From NCBI RefSeq assembly GCF_038070315.1, contig NZ_JBBPCC010000007.1:223764-287763 (forward strand): DNA of 64,000 bases, given 5' to 3'. This DNA comes from Paenibacillus_G filicis (GTDB lineage: Bacteria; Bacillota; Bacilli; Paenibacillales; NBRC-103111). Positions within the stretch are counted from its first letter, which is position 1, and each line of letters begins with the position of its first letter. The notes beneath the pieces are model-generated. The model saw only the letters and a program-made list of their open reading frames with translations. It did no database searches and had not been told where the DNA came from. Of this stretch, positions 17,863-30,041 are shown in pieces. The position numbers and the translations under genes were made by a program.

Positions 17863-17892
17863 TTGCTTGAATTCCGGCGCCTGTGCTATCAT
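17863..17892 (+). promoter_or_regulatory. Promoter of the drug-exporter leader
   Basis: TTGCTT (17863-17868), 18-base spacer, TATCAT (17887-17892). It would give a leader of about 180 bases, long enough for the attenuation elements described next. Confidence 0.5.
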
Positions 17893-17931
17893 GGAAGTTC
17901 AATTTGTCTTATTCGCAGATCATGATATGAG

Positions 17932-18074
17932 GCCCTCCACCCTCTTTACTGCCAACTTAAAAGGAAAGGTGATCAAACCATGATGACTTTTAGTCGCATT
18001 GCTATCATGAAGCCCCCGTTTCCCTAGCTAGGCTCATCGTTCGATCGGTTTGAACTATAAGCCTGTAGGAGGGC
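17932..18074 (+). promoter_or_regulatory. Candidate translational attenuator of the MFS exporter
   Basis: GCCCTCC at 17932-17938 is a perfect complement of the exporter's ribosome binding site, GGAGGGC at 18068-18074. A short leader peptide with its own site lies between them. A ribosome stalled on the leader could change this pairing, as in antibiotic-inducible resistance genes. A second short pairing (AGGCT at 18031 with AGCCT at 18059) could compete. The arrangement is visible; the mechanism is inferred. Confidence 0.5.
17980..18027 (+). CDS. 15-residue leader peptide upstream of the MFS exporter
   Basis: An ATG-ATG start with AAAGGAAAGG 8 bases upstream encodes MMTFSRIAIMKPPFP and stops 53 bases before the exporter gene. 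It has a good ribosome binding site and a double Pro/Phe-rich end, a setting where drug-stalled or poorly elongating ribosomes could act. I recognise no exact relative. It is best regarded as a regulatory peptide, not a functional protein. Confidence 0.5.
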   Translation: MMTFSRIAIMKPPFP

Positions 18075-18080
18075 AAATCC

Positions 18081-19274
18081 ATGATGAAAAACGTTGCAGT
18101 ACCATCTTTACTATTGATGATTGTTCTTGTGGCATTTCCACAAATCAGCGAGACGATCTACACCCCGTCATTGCCGGATATTTCAGCAGTTCTCGGTGTC
18201 TCCAGCAATGACGTGCAGCTTACCTTAAGCCTCTACTTTGTCGGATTCGCGTTGGGCGTGTTCGGGTGGGGCTGGCTTTCGGATCGTATCGGTCGCAGAC
18301 CCGCTATGCTTGGCGGTCTCCTGGTATACGGGCTTGGAAGCCTGATGTGCTTGTATTCCGAGTCTATCTCTATGCTGCTTGTGAGCCGTTTCATCCAGGC
18401 CTTTGGAGCCGCTACCGGATCGATCATTACTCAAACGATTCTTCGTGAAAGTGTTTCGGGACAGAAACGGCATGCGATGTTCGCGCAAATATCTGCCGTC
18501 ATTGCTTTTACACCGGCTGTAGGGCCGCTGATTGGAGGATGGATCGATCAAGCGCTGGGCTTCCGTGCGGTTTTCTTCAGCCTTGTGGCCATGAGTGTCT
18601 TCTTGCTGATCTATGCCTTTCTTAGATTGCCGGAAACAACCGATGTATCCAAGAGGAACAAGGTCGCGATTCTTCCGATTCTGAAAAGAATGCTGGCGTT
18701 ACCGCGTGTCCTGGTGTTCGGGTTACTCATCGGGGGCATCAATGGCATCTTATTCAGCTACTATGCGGAAGCTCCCTTCATCTTTATCGAACACTTCCGA
18801 GTCTCCCCGGGGGTGTATGGTTTGCTCGGCGTGATCGTCGCCCTGGCCTCGGTCATTGGTGCCATGGTGTCGAAAAGACTGTTGACCGTCCAAGCTCCAG
18901 AGAAAACCATTCATAACGGTTGTCTGGTGATGACGGCTGGGGCTTTCCTGCTCACCATCGTTAGCAGTCTGGATAGCCTTAACATGCTGCCCGATCTCGC
19001 CGTATCCATGGGCATGCTGCTCACGGTGTTTATCCTGCTGTTAGGAGCGGGCATTGCACTGCCCAATTGCTTGAGTTTGGCGCTTGTCCGTTTTCAGGAT
19101 GTGGTAGGAACCGCAGGTGCTGTGTTCAGCTTGGGGTACTACTTGCTGGTGAGTTTAACGACATGGGGCATGAGTGCGCTTCACAACGGCTCACTGATGA
19201 CCATGCCTTTGTATTTCCTAGGAATAAGCGTTTTCCTGTGGCTTTTCAGTAAAAAGTTCATTACCCAGGAGTAA
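18081..19274 (+). CDS. MFS multidrug exporter, Bcr/CflA type
   Basis: 397 residues with 12 predicted membrane segments, the usual Bcr/CflA size. The opening ETIYTPSLPDISAVLGVS and motif A, GWLSDRIGRRPAML near residue 63, are diagnostic; RFIQAFGAATGSIITQTILR follows in segment 4, and the antiporter-type TPAVGPLIGGWID lies near residue 145. It would expel small drugs such as phenicols or bicyclomycin-like compounds across the cytoplasmic membrane in exchange for protons. GGAGGG precedes the ATG. The long leader with a peptide and an anti-ribosome-site sequence suggests induction by a translation inhibitor. The substrate is not known. Confidence 0.92.
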   Translation: MMKNVAVPSLLLMIVLVAFPQISETIYTPSLPDISAVLGVSSNDVQLTLSLYFVGFALGVFGWGWLSDRIGRRPAMLGGLLVYGLGSLMCLYSESISMLLVSRFIQAFGAATGSIITQTILRESVSGQKRHAMFAQISAVIAFTPAVGPLIGGWIDQALGFRAVFFSLVAMSVFLLIYAFLRLPETTDVSKRNKVAILPILKRMLALPRVLVFGLLIGGINGILFSYYAEAPFIFIEHFRVSPGVYGLLGVIVALASVIGAMVSKRLLTVQAPEKTIHNGCLVMTAGAFLLTIVSSLDSLNMLPDLAVSMGMLLTVFILLLGAGIALPNCLSLALVRFQDVVGTAGAVFSLGYYLLVSLTTWGMSALHNGSLMTMPLYFLGISVFLWLFSKKFITQE

Positions 19275-19337
19275 CATGCTTACTCATTTGCACTAAAGGA
19301 GATGTGAAGCGGGGCGTTGACCATCTTCGTTATAAGC

Positions 19338-19387
19338 AAACAAGCAGCTAAGTCTGGTCTTCCAGGCTCTACGCTGCTTGTTTTTTT
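19338..19387 (+). terminator. Terminator after the MFS exporter
   Basis: AAACAAGCAGC (19338-19348) pairs with GCTGCTTGTTT (19373-19383), followed by more T residues. Confidence 0.85.
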
Positions 19388-19427
19388 ATGGCTTGGCTTG
19401 TTTGCTATAGCTTGATTTATATACCGG

Positions 19428-20378
19428 CTACCCTTCCCAGCTAACCTCCACATACCACGTATACGTCTCCCCCGCCCCTACAGTGGCGGAAGCTCTCTGA
19501 TCCATCGCATCAGCCAAGTCGTCCAGAAATCCAGTTGCCGGCTCCAACGCCAGATGATACTGGCCCAGATAACCGCCATAGTTGGCCCACACCGAGAGAT
19601 AGGGCACCTTCTCCACAGGAAAGGACAAGGTGATGCCCTCCCGCTTCCGCGGATCGTACAAGGAGGCTTTGCCCTCAGGCAGCGTGCCGGTGAAATAAAA
19701 TTTCTCCGCCGTCCGCTCCTGCCCGCCTCCGGTCCTGTTCAGCCGAAGATCAGGATCGTGCCGATCCGGCTGCGGCCATGACAGCCGTGTTCCCCTGGTC
19801 CCCAAGCGGCCGCCTTCTGAAAAGGAAACCGCTATTTCGTCAAGCCCCTCGGGCACTCGCACCTCCATGCCTTCTTCGATGTGGAATAACGGATGAGCCG
19901 CCCACAGAAAGGACAATGGGAACGGACTCTGATTCGTCACCGTATAATCAATCCGCAGCCGGTCCTCCGCGGAAAACGAATACGTTTTATCCAAACGGTA
20001 AGGCAGCCTTACTCCTTGAACGCTGCAATGAAGCTGACCCAGTGACGCCTCGGCTTGCCAAGGTATGGACCACACCTCTCCATGATCGGGAAGAGCCGTC
20101 TCCATCCAAGGATGCTCCGGGTACCGGCAAGCATTGATCGTCGGAAACATCTCATCCCACCCGCTTCCGTCGCTGGAGGCGAATGAACTCCCATAGCCGC
20201 TATTGCCGAGCGGTCTATCTGCGCGAGCACGAGACAACCACTCCCGGCCCGACAGCCGGTTCTGCAGCGAAATCATCTTGGCGCCCAGCTCCGGGAGCAG
20301 CGTGACCTGCATCGCCGGGGTCCGCCCGGTCCATGCGGCATACCCATCGACCTTATGAAGATTCCATGTCATAGTCAT
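19428..20378 (-). CDS. Galactose-mutarotase-like (aldose 1-epimerase family) protein
   Basis: 316 residues with the beta-sandwich signature of aldose 1-epimerases: VTLLPELGAKMISLQN at the N-terminus, GWDEMFPTINACRYP near residue 73 and FLWAAHPLF near residue 155, the latter holding the His expected in the active site. Typical mutarotases carry a further conserved Glu; YHLALEPATGFLDDL near residue 285 provides a candidate. It starts with the TGAATG junction of the DUF5107-TPR gene, so the two are translationally coupled. It probably acts on a sugar or sugar derivative in the cytoplasm, but the substrate is unknown and a binding rather than epimerase role is possible. Confidence 0.8.
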   Translation of the reverse strand: MTMTWNLHKVDGYAAWTGRTPAMQVTLLPELGAKMISLQNRLSGREWLSRARADRPLGNSGYGSSFASSDGSGWDEMFPTINACRYPEHPWMETALPDHGEVWSIPWQAEASLGQLHCSVQGVRLPYRLDKTYSFSAEDRLRIDYTVTNQSPFPLSFLWAAHPLFHIEEGMEVRVPEGLDEIAVSFSEGGRLGTRGTRLSWPQPDRHDPDLRLNRTGGGQERTAEKFYFTGTLPEGKASLYDPRKREGITLSFPVEKVPYLSVWANYGGYLGQYHLALEPATGFLDDLADAMDQRASATVGAGETYTWYVEVSWEG

Positions 20379-23726
<3,348 letters not shown>

Positions 23727-23819
23727 ATCAGCTCATCCTTTCTTCACTTGAACATCGGATCTAGCTCTCATCTTACCGGCATACGAGCGTAACAGCCATT
23801 GACGATCTCATGAGGATGA

Positions 23820-23849
23820 TGGACGATCTGATGATTTTTGCCGTATACT
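23820..23849 (+). promoter_or_regulatory. Candidate promoter of the divergent AraC gene
   Basis: TGGACG (23820-23825), 18-base spacer, TATACT (23844-23849). The -10 box ends only 6 bases before the proposed start codon at 23856, so transcription would begin at or near the A of the ATG. Confidence 0.45.
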
Positions 23850-23855
23850 CTATGT

Positions 23856-24752
23856 ATGGAAAATCAACCTTTACGTAAGCCCGACGGATTTCGCTCCGAA
23901 CGATTAATCGTGCTGCCCGCGCATATCTGTGACGAGGCGGCCCAGCACCCGCTTGTCCGCCCGATCTATGTGACGGATACCGGATATTACCCCCGCGCAC
24001 TTCATCACTATATGGAGCGGCCGCAAGGCATCGAAGTGCAAATCCTCATCTGCTGCATGGAAGGAGAAGGCTGGTACCTGCTGGATGGAGGCCGCAAGCA
24101 CACTCTTCAGCAGGGCCAAGCCATCCTCCTGCCAGCGGGCATTCCTCACGCCTATGGTTCCTCCGAGGACCATCCCTGGAGTATTTACTGGTGGCATATG
24201 AAAGGAGAGCAAGTAGAGGCTTACTTCGGAGACCTCGGCCCCGGCGACGAGGCGGTGACGCTGACGCTGGAGAAGACCCGGCAAGTGGCGGAGCTGTTCC
24301 AAGAAGGTTATGAGCTGCTGGAGCAGGGGTATACGCTGAATCATATGATCTATGTGTCCCAGGTGGCGGGGCATCTGGCCGCTATCCTACGGAATGCCCG
24401 GCTGCAGCCGCAGGCGGCTCTGCCGCACAGCCGTACCGACCTGGCTCATACGATCCGATATATGATGGACCATCTGGAGAGCCGCTTAACGCTGAAGGAG
24501 CTAGCTGCTCAGGCAAAGGTATCGGTTCCCCATTTCACCCACCAGTTCAAGGAGGCTACCGGTTATTCCCCGATCGATTATTTCCTGCGTCTGAAGATTC
24601 AGCTTGCCTGCAGCAATCTGGACCTGACCAGGGACAGCGTGAAGGAAATTAGCCACCGGCTGGGCTTCCAGGACCCGTACTATTTCTCCCGCCTGTTCAA
24701 ACAAATAATGGGAAAGTCCCCTTCCGATTATCGAAATACCCGGAAGGGGTAG
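23856..24752 (+). CDS. AraC-family regulator of the DUF5107/mutarotase genes
   Basis: 298 residues from the ATG at 23856. The N-terminal cupin domain (IQILICCMEGEGWYLLDGGRK type, LPAGIPHAYGSSEDHPWSIYWWHM near residue 105) senses an effector, and the last 100 residues hold two helix-turn-helix units (LTLKELAAQAKVSVPHFTHQFK and VKEISHRLGFQDPYYFSRLFKQIMGKSPSDY). No convincing ribosome binding site precedes either the ATG or an in-frame TTG at 23838. It is divergent from the DUF5107 gene and very likely controls it. The effector is presumably a sugar. Confidence 0.92.
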   Translation: MENQPLRKPDGFRSERLIVLPAHICDEAAQHPLVRPIYVTDTGYYPRALHHYMERPQGIEVQILICCMEGEGWYLLDGGRKHTLQQGQAILLPAGIPHAYGSSEDHPWSIYWWHMKGEQVEAYFGDLGPGDEAVTLTLEKTRQVAELFQEGYELLEQGYTLNHMIYVSQVAGHLAAILRNARLQPQAALPHSRTDLAHTIRYMMDHLESRLTLKELAAQAKVSVPHFTHQFKEATGYSPIDYFLRLKIQLACSNLDLTRDSVKEISHRLGFQDPYYFSRLFKQIMGKSPSDYRNTRKG

Positions 24753-24767
24753 CTTTCCCGCTTGCTT

Positions 24768-24786
24768 CCGCCTCATCCCGAGGCGG
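24768..24786. terminator. Hairpin between convergent araC and solute-binding gene
   Basis: CCGCCTC (24768-24774), loop ATCCC, GAGGCGG (24780-24786). GC-rich stem with only a weak T tract. Confidence 0.5.
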
Positions 24787-24804
24787 GTTCCTTCGTGTAT
24801 GCGG

Positions 24805-26421
24805 TTAGTGATTCCATAATTTCTGGCGTTTCTTATAATTATCCGTGTAGATTTTCTCCAGCTTGGCCAGACCGGCCGCCTCGACTTCCTTCAGCATCTG
24901 CTGGTACAGCTCCGTCACCTGCTCCTCGGTTGGCGCAAGCGCCATCTTCAGGAAATACTTATTGACGGTATCGTTCACCTTGGTCTCCATAATCGCTTCC
25001 GGGGTGCCGCCCGCCGGGCCGAGATTATCATAAGGCGCGGTGTCGAACGATGTGTCCGCCAGGTTCTTCACCGCCAGATCGGTGACCGGATCGCTGTTGA
25101 AACGGCCGATCAGGTCATAGGGCGTGCCGTCGGAGCCCGGGCCGTTCTTGAGCATCCACGTCCACTTGCGGATGCCCGTTTTCCGCGAGGCTCCGTCCCA
25201 GTCTTTATTGAACGCCTCCAGCACTTCCGGACGCGGCACATGCTTGCCGTCCTTCTTGTCCCAGTGTGTACCCTCTACGCCCCACATGAGCAAATATTGC
25301 CCTTCTTCGCTAGCCAGAAAGTCCAGCAGCTTCATCGTTCTCACCGGGTCCTTATTGGACCGGGTAATGGCTACGCCATCCCAGCCCAGGGAGCTCTTCG
25401 GACCGTAGGTCGTCTGATTCGCCTGCACGCCTGGAGCGAGCACCTTGTATTGATAGAACTGACGCTCATCCTTCTTGGACTGATCTGGGGCTTCGGCTTT
25501 CAATAGCGAGTTCGGCTTGCCTACGTTCCAGAGTGCGTCGGCCGTAGCGAATACGTTGCCAGCTGCCAGCTTTTGCTCGAATTGCTTCGTCTTCATGGTT
25601 GCCCATTCCTTGTCGAGCAGTCCCTTGCGGTACAAGGAATTCAAGAACTTGACCATATCCAGGTAACGCGGATCGTGAACGTCCTTCTTCAGTTCTCCGC
25701 CCACTTCATAATACGGCTTCATGCCGAACATTCCTTTGAAGCTCCCGGTCACGCCACCGATATTTTCACCGTTCAACGTCATTCCGATCGATTCCTTGCC
25801 GTCGATCGCCGGGTATTTTTCCTTGAACTTCACAAGCAAGCTTTCAAATTCTTCTGCGGTAAATGGCTCGCCGTTATTCACCTTAGCCCCGACGCCGAGC
25901 TCCTTCATGATATCCATACGCATCATAAAGCCGAACACCGGATATTTCTCCAGCCCGTACCAATTGGCGAAGTAATAATTTTTGCCATCCTCGTTGCGGG
26001 TCTTGGCGAGCGTATCGCCATACATCTCCTTGATATGCGGCCCGTACTTGTCGAGCAGCTCATTGAGCGGGACAACCGCGCCCGAGGAAATATACTTGTT
26101 CATGATATCGCTTCCACGATCCAGCATCACAACATCCGGCAGATCGCCGCTCGCCAGCATCAGATTCAGCTTCTCCACGGGATTACCCGTCGGCTGCTGA
26201 ATTTCCAGGGTGATGCCTGTTTTCTCCGTAATCACCTTGGCTACCGGGTTCGTGAATGCATCCCCCGTATTTTTGTCGAACCAGGTCAAGGTGATGGGCG
26301 CCGTACTCCCCGCGTCTGTGCCGCCATTCCCCTGAGCAGGAGCTGCCTTCTGATTGTCGCTGCAGCCAGATATCGCCGTTACAACTAGCCCTGCCGCTAG
26401 CATTCCTTTGATTACCTTCAT
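24805..26421 (-). CDS. Extracellular solute-binding lipoprotein of a carbohydrate ABC transporter
   Basis: 538 residues, the size of the LplA/YtcQ-type binding proteins of Paenibacillus. The N-terminus MKVIKGMLAAGLVVTAISGC carries a lipobox (AISGC), then a Gly/Ala-rich linker, so it is a lipid-anchored extracytoplasmic protein. LTWFDKNTGDAFTNPVAKVI and NLMLASGDLPDVVML are characteristic family-1 binding-protein segments. Its partners are probably the two permeases at 30.0-31.9 kb, separated from it by the sensor kinase and regulator genes. An oligosaccharide ligand is inferred; no dedicated ATPase is present, as is normal when MsmX-type ATPases are shared. Confidence 0.92.
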   Translation of the reverse strand: MKVIKGMLAAGLVVTAISGCSDNQKAAPAQGNGGTDAGSTAPITLTWFDKNTGDAFTNPVAKVITEKTGITLEIQQPTGNPVEKLNLMLASGDLPDVVMLDRGSDIMNKYISSGAVVPLNELLDKYGPHIKEMYGDTLAKTRNEDGKNYYFANWYGLEKYPVFGFMMRMDIMKELGVGAKVNNGEPFTAEEFESLLVKFKEKYPAIDGKESIGMTLNGENIGGVTGSFKGMFGMKPYYEVGGELKKDVHDPRYLDMVKFLNSLYRKGLLDKEWATMKTKQFEQKLAAGNVFATADALWNVGKPNSLLKAEAPDQSKKDERQFYQYKVLAPGVQANQTTYGPKSSLGWDGVAITRSNKDPVRTMKLLDFLASEEGQYLLMWGVEGTHWDKKDGKHVPRPEVLEAFNKDWDGASRKTGIRKWTWMLKNGPGSDGTPYDLIGRFNSDPVTDLAVKNLADTSFDTAPYDNLGPAGGTPEAIMETKVNDTVNKYFLKMALAPTEEQVTELYQQMLKEVEAAGLAKLEKIYTDNYKKRQKLWNH

Positions 26422-26535
26422 AACCTGAACCCCTTTCCGAAGTCACTTAGTCTGGTGCCTGAGTACATGTCTAATTGTAAAAACGGAGAGTTCAATTAGC
26501 TATAACGCAAATTACCAATTCATAATGGAAACCGC

Positions 26536-26551
26536 CTTTCCTTCGGGAAAG
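26536..26551. terminator. UUCG-type hairpin after the sensor kinase gene
   Basis: CTTTCC-TTCG-GGAAAG, 26536-26551, a very stable tetraloop hairpin 18 bases beyond the kinase stop. The T tract is short on both strands. Confidence 0.5.
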
Positions 26552-26568
26552 CGCTATCCCGGACTGAT

Positions 26569-28350
26569 TCACCCAGGATTGTAAGGAATCCGGATCGTGA
26601 CGGCCGTGCCGATGCCCGGTCTGCTGAACATCGAGACGCCGTACTCGCTGCCATAAGTCAACTTGATCCGGTCATCGACGTTTTTGATACCGTAGCCGGA
26701 TGCATGCTCGCTTTTCTGCAGGGCGCTGTCCAGTTGGCCTGGGGTCATGCCGATTCCATCGTCAATGACGCGCAGCAAGATATCTGGTCCTTCCCGTTTT
26801 AATTGGATCTTAATGTTGATCCCCGACTCGTCCCACATCGCATGGTTGATGCAATTCTCAATAAAGGGCTGGACGATCAGCTTGATTGTCGAGCGCTGGA
26901 ATAGCCCTTCGTCAAGGTCGTAATGCATATGCAGTTTATTGCGGAAACGAATATCCTGAATCGCCACATAATTCTGAACCAGATCCATCTCCTGCTTGAG
27001 CATGATGATCCGCTTACCCTTGTTCAAGGACACCCGATAGTACTTGGCCAGAAAATTCACCATGCGGTGAACCTGCATCGCGCCATCCTTCATAGCGAGC
27101 GAAGAAATGGAAGACAAGGTGTTGTAGAGGAAATGAGGATTAATCTGTGCCTGAAGCGTGTTCAGCTCCGATTCCTTCCTAGCGATCTCCTTTACATAGA
27201 CATCCTTAATCAAGGTCTGGATGGTCGATGCCATCTTGTGAAAGGCAAAGGAAAGCTGATCCACCTCGTCATAGCCCCTCGGATTCACGGATAACCGAAA
27301 ATCCCCCCGCTCCACCTTGCGAATCTGCTGCAGCAGCACCTCGATCCGCTTGGTCAGCAGCTTGGTCGTCATATACAGCAGCAGGATCGCGACGCTGATC
27401 GTAAGGACGGAATACCAGATGATTTTCTTCGTCGCCTTGTTCGTATTGGACAGCAGTTCATCATAGGGGACAGTGATGACCGTGCTCCAGCCGTTGCTCA
27501 GCTTTTTGTACGTGAAGTAGCGATTCTGTCCGTTAATCCGCATATCGAAATGCTTTTCCTTGTCCTGAAGCTGACTCTGAATCGGATACAGGTCGAACAG
27601 CCGGTTGGAATCCAGGCTCCGGTCGCCATGACTGATGATCCATCCCTGCTCATCGATGATAAACACCCTTTTGTTGTTATTCTCCATCTTGATTAGAGAG
27701 TATAGCTCATTGTCGCTGATATCGAAGGTTAGAATGCCATACGGATGCTGCAGGCTGAAATAGCTCAAGGAACGGGCCAGCGTGAAGTGCGCATCCTCCG
27801 TCTTATAGGCTTCCGAATGCGTGTACACCGTATTCCCCGCTGCCTCCAGCGCCCTTCGCTTCAAGGCAGGGGGCAATTCCTCCATATGTCTCACATACTG
27901 ATCATCCGAATACAGCGTCTTGTTGTCCGTATAGATCGATATATTTTGCAAGTTGGAATTCAGTGTCATCAGCGAAGGGAGCATCCGGTTGATATATTGA
28001 AAAGCATCCAGGTAATCATACGCCTGCTCATAATCCGTCGATAAGTAGTTGCGAAGTTGGGCATCCATATACAACAGGTTGGACAGCTGATTGTAATACT
28101 CCAGCCTTTTCTCGACGTTGGTATTGATCTGGGCCAAGGTGACATTCAAGGCCGTATAGGTCTGCTCTGTGACCGTACTCCGGGTGGAGCTATAGGAGTA
28201 ATAGATCAGGATCGAGAACGGCAGGATGATCACCCCCAGAAAGATCAGGAAGAACTTATGCCGCAGTCGGAGCCTAGCGAACAACCCTTGCCGAACAACC
28301 GGCAGACGACGGACGTATTTATCCCAGAAGGAGATGTTTTCGGTATTCAT
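26569..28350 (-). CDS. YesM-type sensor histidine kinase
   Basis: 593 residues. Membrane segments at about 32-54 and 309-332 enclose an extracytoplasmic dCache-like sensing domain. A HAMP linker follows (FRLSVNPRGYDEVDQLSFAFHKM near 351), then the His_kinase domain with the phospho-acceptor His406 in QAQINPHFLYNTLS and an ATPase domain ending VIDDGIGMTPGQL and GYGIKNVDDRIKLTYG. It should sense an extracellular sugar and phosphorylate the regulator encoded just upstream; the genes overlap by 32 bases. The likely targets are the divergent permease genes and the binding-protein gene that follows. Confidence 0.94.
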   Translation of the reverse strand: MNTENISFWDKYVRRLPVVRQGLFARLRLRHKFFLIFLGVIILPFSILIYYSYSSTRSTVTEQTYTALNVTLAQINTNVEKRLEYYNQLSNLLYMDAQLRNYLSTDYEQAYDYLDAFQYINRMLPSLMTLNSNLQNISIYTDNKTLYSDDQYVRHMEELPPALKRRALEAAGNTVYTHSEAYKTEDAHFTLARSLSYFSLQHPYGILTFDISDNELYSLIKMENNNKRVFIIDEQGWIISHGDRSLDSNRLFDLYPIQSQLQDKEKHFDMRINGQNRYFTYKKLSNGWSTVITVPYDELLSNTNKATKKIIWYSVLTISVAILLLYMTTKLLTKRIEVLLQQIRKVERGDFRLSVNPRGYDEVDQLSFAFHKMASTIQTLIKDVYVKEIARKESELNTLQAQINPHFLYNTLSSISSLAMKDGAMQVHRMVNFLAKYYRVSLNKGKRIIMLKQEMDLVQNYVAIQDIRFRNKLHMHYDLDEGLFQRSTIKLIVQPFIENCINHAMWDESGINIKIQLKREGPDILLRVIDDGIGMTPGQLDSALQKSEHASGYGIKNVDDRIKLTYGSEYGVSMFSRPGIGTAVTIRIPYNPG

Positions 28351-29869
28351 TGGGCGTTACTCCTTGGTTTTTCAGAAATAGGGAGATGAAGTAGGAGGTG
28401 CTCTCATAGCCGACCTTCTGCGCGATATCCTGGACCTTCAGCGATTCGTCGGCCAGATATTCCTTGGCCTTATCCAACCGGATTCTCGTTAAGTAATCAT
28501 GGATCGTGATACCCATCTTATCCTTGAATATCGATCTCAAGTAATTCGGGGACAAGTAGACCTGATCCGACAGGCTGTTGATCGTAAGCGGCTGGTCGAA
28601 GCTCTGATCGATCAGCGTCCGCACCTGATGCACGAGCTTGGCGTTCTTGTCAGCGAACCGCTGCCGGACGGATGCCGCCGCATCGCGGACCGTATCCAGC
28701 AGGAGGGCCTCGATGTCGTAGATCGTCTCGCATTGGTAGATCGAGTGATACAGCTCCGCCCGTTTTTCCCCCTCCAGCATCGGCTCATGGATCTGCCCGA
28801 GCACATGCTCGATGAGCGCAATCGCCCCGTCGCGGACTTTTTTCTTGGCGACGCGGAGTGTCACAAGCTTCGTTACATACTCCCGGAGCATACGTTGCGC
28901 TTCGTCCAGCTCATGCCGGTTGATCGTCTCCAGCCACTCCGACTCCGGAAAAGGGGGAGCCTGTTCGCTTTCCCACTGCTTCTGGACGTCCCTCAGACTG
29001 ATCACTCTGCCCTTGCCTACATAGAACAATGCCTCCAGAATGGTCTTGGTCTGGTGGTACAGAACTTGAAGCTGCGAAAGCTCCTTCTCCTGCTCATCAA
29101 TCGCAATCGTCACCGTGAACGGCAGCGTTTGCCGCAGCAATTCCGCCGCATCCTGCCAGGCATAATACCCTGGTCGGTGCCTGGCGTCCATGACGATGCC
29201 GATCTCCCCTTCCTTGAAGGAAACTATATCGGATTCCAGTTTCTTACCCGACAGCCATCTCTCGAGGAAACCGATCAGTTGGCCGACTGCCTGTTCCAGC
29301 GTCAACTTCTGCTCCCCTATGCTGGTCTGGTCCAATTGAAGCAGAGCGAGACCGTAGCGGCCATTCTCGGCATGCCGGGACAGCTTGCGATAGCTGGCCG
29401 CCAGATTGTGGAGGCGTTCCTCCTGCTTCTCAACGATCAACTCCTTCAGAATCGTAGACTTGGTTGCTCGAATCGAGCGGTTCTTCATCCGTACCTCCTC
29501 ACATTTTTGGTTCACTTTCTCGATAACGCTTACAATCTCACTTAGATCGAGCGGCTTCAATAAGTAACCGACAGCTCCTACATTCAAGGCCGACTTCACA
29601 TAGTTGAATTCGTCGTGGCCGGTCAGGAATACGAACTGCATCCACTCGTACCGCTCCCGGATAGCCTTCGCCAGGTCCAAGCCGTTCATCATCGGCATCT
29701 GGACATCGGTGATAACGATGTCAGGCTGGATCGATTCGATCTTCTCCATGGCATCCCTCCCGTTGACGGCCGTACCCGCCACATAGAGCCCCATTTCCTC
29801 CCACCGGATATAATCCCTCATCATCTCAAGCTCCAGTTCTTCATCGTCTACTAGAAATAGGCTATACAA
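28319..29869 (-). CDS. YesN-type response regulator with AraC DNA-binding domain
   Basis: 516 residues. The receiver domain (1-120) has the acidic pair at FLVDDEE, phospho-acceptor Asp55 in IVITDVQMP and the invariant Lys in YLLKPLD. A long central region of about 290 residues precedes two helix-turn-helix units at the C-terminus (LTINSLSDQVYLSPNYLRSIFKDKMGITIHDY and VQDIAQKVGYESTSYFISLFLKNQGVTPNEY). Partner of the kinase it overlaps. It lies divergent from the permease operon with 172 bases between them and presumably activates that promoter when the sugar is present. Confidence 0.94.
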   Translation of the reverse strand: MYSLFLVDDEELELEMMRDYIRWEEMGLYVAGTAVNGRDAMEKIESIQPDIVITDVQMPMMNGLDLAKAIRERYEWMQFVFLTGHDEFNYVKSALNVGAVGYLLKPLDLSEIVSVIEKVNQKCEEVRMKNRSIRATKSTILKELIVEKQEERLHNLAASYRKLSRHAENGRYGLALLQLDQTSIGEQKLTLEQAVGQLIGFLERWLSGKKLESDIVSFKEGEIGIVMDARHRPGYYAWQDAAELLRQTLPFTVTIAIDEQEKELSQLQVLYHQTKTILEALFYVGKGRVISLRDVQKQWESEQAPPFPESEWLETINRHELDEAQRMLREYVTKLVTLRVAKKKVRDGAIALIEHVLGQIHEPMLEGEKRAELYHSIYQCETIYDIEALLLDTVRDAAASVRQRFADKNAKLVHQVRTLIDQSFDQPLTINSLSDQVYLSPNYLRSIFKDKMGITIHDYLTRIRLDKAKEYLADESLKVQDIAQKVGYESTSYFISLFLKNQGVTPNEYRKHLLLG

Positions 29870-30041
29870 TCGCTTCCCCTCCCTGTATCTCGATCTACAT
29901 CTATTATAGTGATTTCACGATACTTCACTATGGGTCCAGAGCAATGTAAGTTATTTTCAGGCATCTTTCGTTACAATGCCATATCGACCTCAATTTTGGG
30001 GAATCTTATAATGTGAGTTAACTTGAGATGCGAGGTGCCCT

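Noticed and set aside
28499..29545. 348-codon plus-strand frame
   Set aside because: Antisense of the YesN-type regulator, with no start site or family.
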